Assembly (NCBI RefSeq): GCF_019175385.1
Contig: NC_083339.1
Coordinates: 83,936,120-84,000,119, forward strand
DNA from: Lycium barbarum
Taxonomy: Eukaryota; Streptophyta; Magnoliopsida; Solanales; Solanaceae
DNA: 64,000 bases
Reading direction: 5' to 3'
In this document: positions 56,224 to 64,000 of the stretch, in pieces
Position numbering within the stretch: position 1 is the first letter of the stretch
Layout of the letters: the number at the start of each line of letters is the position of its first letter
The notes under the pieces: generated by a model
What the model was told of the DNA's origin: nothing
Database searches by the model: none
Seen by the model: the letters and a program-made list of their open reading frames with translations, nothing else
Program-made: the position numbers and the translations under genes

Positions 56224-57459
56224 TTATGATCTCGATATCTCGTCTTGGATCTCTCCCAAGGGCTGAAATAAATGCGGGTATCTGGATCGCATACTTCCTT
56301 CCGCTTCCCATGTAATTTCTTCTCGTTTACTGCTTCTCCATAAAACATTAACTGAGGCCACCTCTTTGTTTCTAAGCCTCCGTACTTGCCTATCTAGTAT
56401 GGCAATGGGTACCTCTTCATAAGTCAACTTTTCTGTCGCTTGCACATCACTTATTGGAACGATCTTAGTAAGATCTCCAACGCACTTTCGAAGCATCGAG
56501 ATATGGAAAACTGGATGGACTAACTCCAAATTCGGAGGTAGATCTAGTTTGTAGGCCACTTTGCCCACTTTGCGCACAATCTCATAAGGCCCAATGTATT
56601 GGGGACTAAGCTTCCCCTTTTTGCCACTTTCAAGAATACCCAATATTTCACATGGAATTCTAAGTCTCTTTGAGATTATCCGCATAGGACTTTTGACGAC
56701 TTTGAGCTGCTAACAACCGATCTTGTATGAGCTTGACTTTCTCGATGGCTTGCTGGACCAAGTCTAGCCCTATCAATTTAGCCTCTCCTGTTTCAAACCA
56801 CCCAATTGAGGATCTACACTTTCGCCCATACAAAGCTTCATACGGTGCTATTTGAATGCTAGAATGATAACTGTTATTGTAAGAAAATTCAACGAGTGGC
56901 AAATGGTCATCCCAATTTCCTCCAAAATCTATCATACATGCCCGCAACATATCTTCAAGAGTCTGAATGGTGCGTTCAGCTTGACCATCGGTCTGTGTGT
57001 GAAATGCCGTGCTAAGGATCACTTGGGTCCCTAAACCCTCTTGGAAAGACTTCCAAAAATTGGCTGCGAACTGAGTCCCTATATCTGAGATAATAGATAC
57101 TGGAACACCATGGAGTCTCACTATATCTTTAAGATAATCCTTGCATAATCTTCTGCCACATAGGTCATTCTGACCGGTAAGAAATGAGCTGACTTGGTGA
57201 GTCTATCCACAATCACCCATATGGAATCATACTTACGTCGAGAACGGGGTAAGCCTGAAATAAAGTCCATGTTAATCACTTCCCACTTCCAAGTTGGGAT
57301 TTCTATAGCTTGCAACAATCCACCCGGCTTTTGATGCTCGATTTTCACTTGTTGACAATTGGGACATTGAGCTACGAATTCTGCTATATCTTTCTTCATT
57401 CCATTCCACCAATATATACTTAAGGTCATGATACATTTTCGTCGCTCCGGGGTGAACAA
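56224..57459 (-). pseudogene. B3 integrase and chromodomain-like tail
   Basis: Three overlapping frames make up the integrase. 57121-57459 has [21 protein letters not shown] and NMDFISGLPRSRRKY (first Asp). 56660-57121 has [22 protein letters not shown] (second Asp, Arg of DRG changed to Ile) and QTDGQAERT (catalytic Glu). 56224-56685 has RKVGKVAYKLDLPP, ILDRQVRRLRNKEVAS and ITWEAEGSM (tail). Shifts lie near 57130 and 56680. The triad residues remain, but no continuous protein can be made. Confidence 0.86.
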
Positions 57460-58138
57460 AATAACTGGAACAATGAGCTTCTCTCAATATCTGGTGGCGT
57501 AGACCTGCCCCATTGGGAACACATAATCTCCCTCGGCATCGGAGAACTGTGTCTCCTGAAATATCAAATGATGACTCCTCTTTCCTAGGAAGTGTATCTC
57601 TATAATGCCTTTGCATGGAATCTTCGTATTGTCGCTCTTTAACTTCTGCTACTAGCGACGAGACTGCCGAATCCTGAATGGTGGTTCCCCCGCTACCTGA
57701 GTCCACTACTCGAACTCCTAGGCTAGCTAATTGTTGGAGCTCACGGGCCATTTCTCTCTTCTCTGGTCGAACATCACACAAACTTCCCATAGATCTGCGG
57801 CTAAGAGCATCAGCCACAATAGTTGCCTTTCCGGGGTGATATTGGATATCAACATCATAATCTTTTAGCGATTCCAACCACCGTCGTTGTCGCAAATTCA
57901 ACTCTTTCTGTTTGATGATGTACTGAAGCCTCTTATGATCTGTATAAATATCCACATGGACACCATATAAATAATGTCTCCATATCTTTAACGCATGAAC
58001 CACTACGGCCAATTCTAAATCATGGGTTGGATAATTCTGCTCATGTTTCCGTAATTGCCTTGAAGCATACGCAATCACTTTACCATGTTGCATCAATACA
58101 CAGCCTAGCATAATGCCTGAAGCATCGCAATAAACAAC
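57460..58138 (-). pseudogene. B3 RNase H and integrase N-terminus
   Basis: Open after a TAA that splits LEG from VVYC near 58136. It encodes [50 protein letters not shown] and the start of the integrase zinc domain ([16 protein letters not shown]). A shift near 57420 breaks the zinc domain before its Cys pair, which is found in the next frame. Confidence 0.86.
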
Positions 58139-58969
58139 TTATCCTTCCAATCCCTCTGGAAGTGTCAAGTCTGGGGCGGAAGTCAATCTACTTTTCAACT
58201 CTTGGAAGCTACGTTCAAAAGCATCTGTCCATTGAAACTTTGTCGATTTCTGGGTCAACTTTGTTAGTGGTGCAAAAATAGAAGAAAAACCTTCTACAAA
58301 TCTCCTGTAATAACCTGCTAAGCCCAGAAAGCTACGAACCTCCGTAGGAGTCATAGGCCTTGGCCAAGTCTTCATGGCCTCAATCTTTTGACTATCCACT
58401 CGAATACCATCGGCTGCCACAATATGCCCCAGAAATGCCACTGAGTTTAACTAAAACTCGCATTTGGAAAACTTTGCAAACAACTCTCGAGTTCGAAGAA
58501 CCCCAAGGATAGTACGCAAATGATCCGCATGTTCTGCCTAGGATCTAGAATACACCAAGATGTCATCGATAAATACGATCACAAATAAATCCAGGAAAGG
58601 CCTGAACACATTATTCATCAAATCCATAAATACCGACGACGCATTGGTTAGCCCAAATGACATTACCCGGAACTCAAAATGACCATATCTCGTTCTGAAA
58701 GCTGTCTATGGGATATCTTTCTCCCTAACTCTCACTTGATGATACCCGGACCTCAAATCGATCTTTGAGAACCATTTGGCGTCTTGCAATTGATCAAATA
58801 AGTCATCAATCCTCGGAAGAGGATACTTGTTTTTAATCGTCAACTTATTCAATTGTCGGTAATCAATGCACATTCTCAAGGAGCCATCTTTCTTTCGGAC
58901 AAACAATATGGGTGCTCCCCACGGGGATGAACTAGGCCTAATAAAGCCTTTTTCCAGCAAGTCTTTCAA
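58139..58969 (-). pseudogene. B3 reverse transcriptase
   Basis: Same phase throughout but with several stops. It reads [49 protein letters not shown], then after a stop at about 58703 [14 protein letters not shown] and FIDDILVYS (Asp pair kept), and 58139-58441 with [14 protein letters not shown] and [14 protein letters not shown]. Confidence 0.85.
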
Positions 58970-59521
58970 TTACTCCTTCAACTCTTTCCATTCTACGAGA
59001 GCCATTCTATAAGGAGGAATAAATATAGGCTTAGTGCCTGGCAACACATCAATGGCAAAATCGATCTCCCACTCGGGAGGAAGGCCTGGAAGTTCTTCCG
59101 GGAACACATACGGAAATTCATTTACTACGGGAATTGACTGAAGAGTCGGTGATTCAGCTTCTACATCTTGAACCCGAACTAGATGGTAGATACACCCTTT
59201 TGTGATCATTTTCCTTGCCTTTAGATAAGAAATAAATCTACCTTTTGGTGATGCCGTATTCCCTTTCCATTCTAAGACTGGTTCTCCCGGAAATTGGAAA
59301 CGAACCATTTTCATTCTACAATCAATATTGGCATAACAAGAAGTCAACCAATCCATGCCCATAATAACATCAAAATCCACCATTTCTAATTCATGCAAAT
59401 CAATCATGGTACGACGATCACAAATCACAATTACACAATTTCTATATACTCGGCTAGCTATTACCGATTCACCCACGGGTGTAGACACCTCAAAAGGTTT
59501 GATCGACTCCGGCTTGACTCT
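58970..59521 (-). pseudogene. B3 protease C-terminal part and linker
   Basis: Open from a stop near 59522 to a TAA just before LKDLLEKGF. It contains [46 protein letters not shown] and PVVNEFPYVFPEELPG. It is the second half of the protease and the link to reverse transcriptase. Confidence 0.83.
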
Positions 59522-59524
59522 AAA

Positions 59525-60222
59525 TCAACCCGCAATATATGGAGTAACATATGACAATGTGGAGCCTGGATCAATCAAAGCATATACATCATGAGAAAAT
59601 ACCGATAATATACCTGTGACCACGTCAGGAGAAGACTCAAGATCATGGCGTCCAGCCAAAGCATAAACACAGTGCTGAGGACCGCTAGAACTGGGAACTC
59701 TCCCTCTGCCTCTACCATGGCCAACTGGCTCATGTGAACCAGGCCCAATAGGGCGTACAGACGCTGAAGATTCTACCTGAAGCCCCACCGCTGGTTCCCG
59801 ATTTGCCTCTCCCCGAAATAGTTGGGCAGCTACCGACCCTAAAAGCTGGGTCCTACCTCTACCATGAACTGAGGGGAAATCACGCATGATATGGCCTGGT
59901 CGACCACATGAATAGCAAACATGTGAACCCAATCGGCATCGACCCCAATGCAACTTCCCACACTGGGAACATCGTAGTGCGGGTGGCCTTGCCTGACCCG
60001 AATCATCTCTCAACTGAGACCCCGAATAACTCTGACTCGGCCCGGAACGAGTAAATCTATTGAATATCTGGCATGAAAACCGTGGAGGTGCACTAGCCAT
60101 AGAATAGCCTGAATTCCTGGGAAACGTTTGCCTGTGCCCACCTCTGAACTCACTCATCGGACCTGAAGATCTGACCCTCTTGCTATGTCCCCTATCATGC
60201 TCGCGTTCGCTTCTTTGTTGTT
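59525..60222 (-). pseudogene. B3 Gag C-terminal part and protease active site
   Basis: Begins where the solo LTR interrupts gag. It shows a Ser-rich linker, a first Cys motif CSQCGKLHWGRC, the zinc knuckle CYSCGRPGHIMRDF (last Cys is Phe, codon 59876-59878), a Gly-Arg-rich stretch and the protease motif [18 protein letters not shown]. The protease Asp is kept. A stop follows at about 59522. Confidence 0.85.
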
Positions 60223-63200
60223 GTCACGACCCAACCCCGTAGGCCGTGAATCGTGTCTGAGCAGGACACCTTACGTACCCGATAATCCCAAACCAAGATG
60301 TAAACTAAATACACATATATAAAAGCCAAACGGAATCTCAAACTATCGTACATAAGCAGATGTAGTGCACGAAAGCCGATAAGGCCGTCACAAAATACAT
60401 ATTCCCAGAACATATATACACAACCCACGTATGTGTCTACAGACCTCTACGAACAGTAATAACAGAAACATAAGACGGGACAGGGCCCCGTCATACCCCT
60501 GAATAAACGTATACATATGTGATAGAAAAGTCTATACCAAAATGTGGCTCCGGACAAGGGAGCACTCCAAAATAGCAGAGAAGATATCCTAAGCGGGCGG
60601 ATCTCTGAAGCGGGTATCTGTACCTGCGCGGCATGAAAACGCAGCCCCCGAAGAAAGGGGGTCAGTACGGAATATTTACTGAGTATGTAAAGCATGAAGT
60701 ACAGTAAACAAAATCATAACCTGAACAGAAAATACAGAAAATGAGTGCAAAGTACAGAATACCAAAATGCATACTTACAGAACGTAATTAATGCATGCAG
60801 AAACATATGCCAAATCCGGCCCCAATACGGGACTCGGTGAACAGAACATGGCGCCACCCCGTCGCTGGCGCCACAACACATCATACTTCAGAGTAGGGAA
60901 TAGCTCCGTAACACATCATAACATATCAGATGGCCATATCATATCATATCATATCATATCATATCATATCATATCACCAACATCAGAACATGGATGTACA
61001 TGGCCCATCATACTCCGGACCCATGTACATGTCATACCTACCACCTCACATCGAGGCACGGCGAACAATGCAGTGGAATACGCTTGATAACAAATCCTGG
61101 CCCGGGCTCAGTGAAAGAAGCATTGGGGCAACCACGAGTAGAGTAGTGAGAAACCAAATGCAGGGTAAAATATAAAAACATTTACACAGACTCAATTGAA
61201 TAACCAAAACAACAGATCATTAGAAAGACGTCGGACGATAGTCATTGTACATACCTTTCGGGTGTCACGATGGATTATGTCAGAACAGAACTTTCGGCTT
61301 CGTGGTATATATCAAACATATCATAGGACTTAATGGAATATTTCAACAAATGGTCGTTTACGAATTAGATGAGCAGCCAAGCGTTTCCTTTAGATATTGC
61401 TCGAACACAATTTAATTGCACAATGGAAGTGGATTTGGAAATAGTAGGCCCACCTCGGGTCAACCGAGGTGGCGGACGCAAATTATGAGTAATAAACTTT
61501 ATGGAGTCGCTTATGAGGGTTTTAAGGTAATCGGATTTTATTTACACAAGTTATAGGTATTTGGACAACTTTCCTAACCATTTGCAACCGAATTAGTTCA
61601 ATTCCACTAAATGGAACAAGGGCAAGTTTAGACGCGGATTCCGAAGAGTAGAGTAGTCCCCGAGGTCCAAATTCAAACCTAATACATCTAGGACATGCCA
61701 AGAGAAGGAAAGGTGGAGCTTTACATACCTTTCTTGCCTTTTACGCTCGCCAAATCTCAAACCTCGTTTCGTCCGAAACCTACAAATGGTCACATTTACC
61801 AAATGTTACTATAAGGCTTTTGGCATCCAATCTTGATTTAGTACTTGTCTACCGAAATTTCGGCAGCACCTCCCCTATAAATACGACACCCCGAGAATTC
61901 AACTCGGCCAAATTAATTCAACAACAACCCAACAACAACACTAACAACAACAATCACTACAGATCACAATATGTCACAACTAGTCTTCTTTCCAACATAA
62001 TGCAATAACTTTCATTCCGACTTCACATTCTCAAATCAATACCAACATGCTCATATTCATTACTAATCAAGATCATTACAATATAATTCGGAAGCATTTC
62101 ATATTATTTCTACAATATACTCACAAGATATAAAAAAATATACAAACTTTCCACTAAAGCCATAATTCATCCAAAACTTCTAATCCTTAACATACTAATT
62201 CATAACATGTTTCCATCTTCTAATTTAATCAACAATCATCACAATTTGCACCTTAACAACTTAATTTCCATAATATCATAAAATCATACTAAGATGACAT
62301 ATTCTTCTTCATTCCATTTTAATGCCAACTTAAACCATTTTGCCTTCATTTACATTGCAAGGATCACAACAACACAACTAACATATTAAACCACATTAAT
62401 TCATTTCCATTCCAACTCCCATATACCACACGGCCACATTCCACATTTCCAACTTCCATCAAATTCATTCAACTTTAACTTCCAATATAAATTCCATCAT
62501 AACCACAACTAGAATACAACATAAAATTCAACTCATCACACTTATACATTAACACACACACACGGCCACACATACATATGCACACCCACTTTGCAAACTT
62601 TCATATTTCCATAGTTTCTACTCATTTCCATATGCTACAACACAAACAAACCTTCATAACATAATAAAAAGGAATTGATTCTTACCTTTTTATCCAATCC
62701 TCTTCACTTGACAAAGTTGTCAACTTGAAGAAATAGGTGCTCCTTCTTCCAAAACAACTACACCAAGTTGTAAAGGTGCCTTGAATTAGTGGGAATATAA
62801 CAAGGAAATAATTTTTGGAACAATATTTCCAAGGGGTGAAATTTGGAGGGTTGGCCGAATAGGCCCTTTCTTTGTTCTTCTTGTTTTTCTTTGTTGTTCT
62901 CTCTTTCTCTTGTCTTGAAAATTCTAGAGAATTTGATGAATAATTGCCCCTTATATTAATCTATCACATGATCAAATTACATGGGCTTGGGCCATGTTGG
63001 CCGGCCACCCCATCTCTTTTGGGCCTTAATTCCTCATCCATTTTTTTTTAGCGCAATGACGCATGGATCACATTTTGTAATTCCCGAAACTAATTTCCGA
63101 AATTCTAATCTTTGCCCCTAGTCTTCCTCAACACTTCCATATTAATATTCTTTCATAACCAACTCATATGTTAAATAAAATTAATTATTACCTTATTCCT

Positions 63201-63256
63201 TACAAGCCAAAATTATTTTCAATTTTCCCGAATACGCGAAAATACGGGATATAACA
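60223..63256 (-). repeat. A-like solo LTR (3034 bp) with perfect target duplication
   Basis: Bounded by TGTCACGACCCAACC and GGGATATAACA and flanked by GTTGT on both sides (60218-60222 and 63257-63261), inside B3 gag. It has the double hairpin (CCCCC / GGGGG, then TCAGTAC / TTACTGA, ending near 60682), hairpin GACGGG / CCCGTC (about 60474-60492), the palindrome CCGAAATTTCGG (61852-61863) and a minus-strand TATTTATA next to it. No internal region: a recombination remnant. Confidence 0.95.
60936..60975. repeat. ATATC pentanucleotide microsatellite
   Basis: Eight units of ATATC inside the solo LTR. Confidence 0.95.
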
Positions 63257-63261
63257 GTTGT

Positions 63262-64000
63262 TGCAGGCTTTCTTCTAAGTTCTGAGCATGAGCTTGAATG
63301 CGTGCAATATCCATATTGTCCTGAAGGGACGTAGTCAAACACCTATCCATCAAATGCGGCCCTAGGCCTTTAACAAATCGGTGCACCCGGTCACCCATGT
63401 CCGCTACCATGGCTGAAGCATACCTAGCCAAAGAATTGAAGCGGAGACTATACTTTAGAGCACTCATGCTACCTTGCCTCAAATTTAAGAACTTATCGGC
63501 TCTAGGTCGCCAGACTTCTGGAGGCATATAATGTCGGAGGAAGGCATCAAGAAACTCTTCACATACCGGGGGAGGTGCGTTGGCTCCCGGTGAAGCCATC
63601 CAAACCGTATACAATTGGATCGAGACATCTCTCAGTCTATACGATGCTAACTCCATCGATTCGGTGTCCGAAGCATGCATCAATCGAAGCATCCTCAACA
63701 TACCATCAATAAAATCCTGAGGGTCCTCCTCCGGCTTTGATCCAAAGAATTTCGGAGGGTTCAAAGTAATAAAGTCACCGGCGCTTACACTAACTGCCCT
63801 GTCACCTTGCCCTACACTTTGCCGCTGAGTCTGAGCAGCAACCAACTTAGTAAGAAAATGTATGGGCTCTTTCACATCTTGACCCGAAGCATCCGGAGGA
63901 GGATGGAGGTGCTGGAGCTGGGGCTGAGGCTCTCTCATGCTCCTCTAATATAGGTTACTGAGTGGGAGGACTGAGATTGAGCCGCACTCTGGGACTCACT
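63262..64000 (-). pseudogene. B3 Gag N-terminal part, running off the window
   Basis: Open for about 240 codons down to the solo LTR. Capsid-like motifs: GDFITLNPPKFFGSKPEED, ASYRLRDVSIQLYTVW, DAFLRHYMPPEVWRPRAD, KYSLRFNSLARYASAM and HRFVKGLGPHLMD. The Met at 63938 is internal; related copies begin further upstream with MPP, beyond or near the window end, and a stop lies just upstream of it. It continues across the solo LTR into 60222. Confidence 0.83.

Larger units (their letters stand above)
53443..64000 (-). mobile_element. B3: Tekay-like element, 3' two-thirds, with a solo LTR inside
   Basis: Minus-strand element inserted in D (left flank AGGAT, 53438-53442; right end outside the window). 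It shows a 3' LTR (56006-53443), polypurine tract, integrase, RNase H, reverse transcriptase, protease and gag, with gag split by an A-like solo LTR (60223-63256). Numerous stops and at least three shifts in pol. Confidence 0.9.

Overview
This 64 kb window is plant nuclear DNA made almost entirely of nested long-terminal-repeat (LTR) retrotransposons of the Ty3/gypsy type. I see no host gene, rRNA, tRNA or CRISPR array. The Gag-Pol proteins resemble Tekay/Del-type chromoviruses, with a chromodomain-like tail after integrase. A 5'-truncated SINE with the TTG-rich 3' end typical of the tobacco TS/SolS family points to a Solanaceae genome. The lineage and family calls come from recognising motifs, not from a search.

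Names used here: A-family LTRs begin TGTTATGTCCCG or similar; B-family LTRs begin TGTTACACCTCG; C, D and E are other LTR families; R is an unrelated gypsy element with short LTRs beginning TGATA. Left part: an A-like LTR (11266-13110) is interrupted by plus-strand B1 (from before 1 to 11265), whose 3' LTR is interrupted by minus-strand A1 (2757-10551). Right part: old plus-strand element D starts at 13460 and runs past 53442. It is interrupted by a C LTR (17069-17917 and 49077-50441), an E LTR (about 50850-52680), a SINE (50661-50778) and minus-strand B3 (53443 to beyond 64000). The C LTR holds element R (17918-49071). R in turn holds A2 (18239-29226, plus), a B solo LTR (33193-35531) and B2 (37285-47162, minus). 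B3 holds an A-like solo LTR (60223-63256). Five-base target duplications support most of these joins. Nesting is four deep.

No element has an intact polyprotein. A2 is the youngest: two LTRs of 2913 bp each that differ at about 50 sites by my hand count, and a frame broken by three stops and one one-base shift. R is much older (LTRs about 7% different in the part I compared) and has lost catalytic residues in protease, reverse transcriptase and integrase.

The most interesting signals are RNA- and DNA-structural. A2 and B2 share a leader stem-loop just after the primer-binding site whose loop is a 6-nt palindrome, GTGCAC in one and GCGCGC in the other, which looks like a retroviral dimer-initiation hairpin. 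A perfect 8-bp hairpin sits beside the polypurine tract in four elements. Arrays of short CG-rich palindromes occur near the start of most LTR families, each with its own sequence. Seven LTR families share a common layout of minirepeats followed by a GTAC hairpin.
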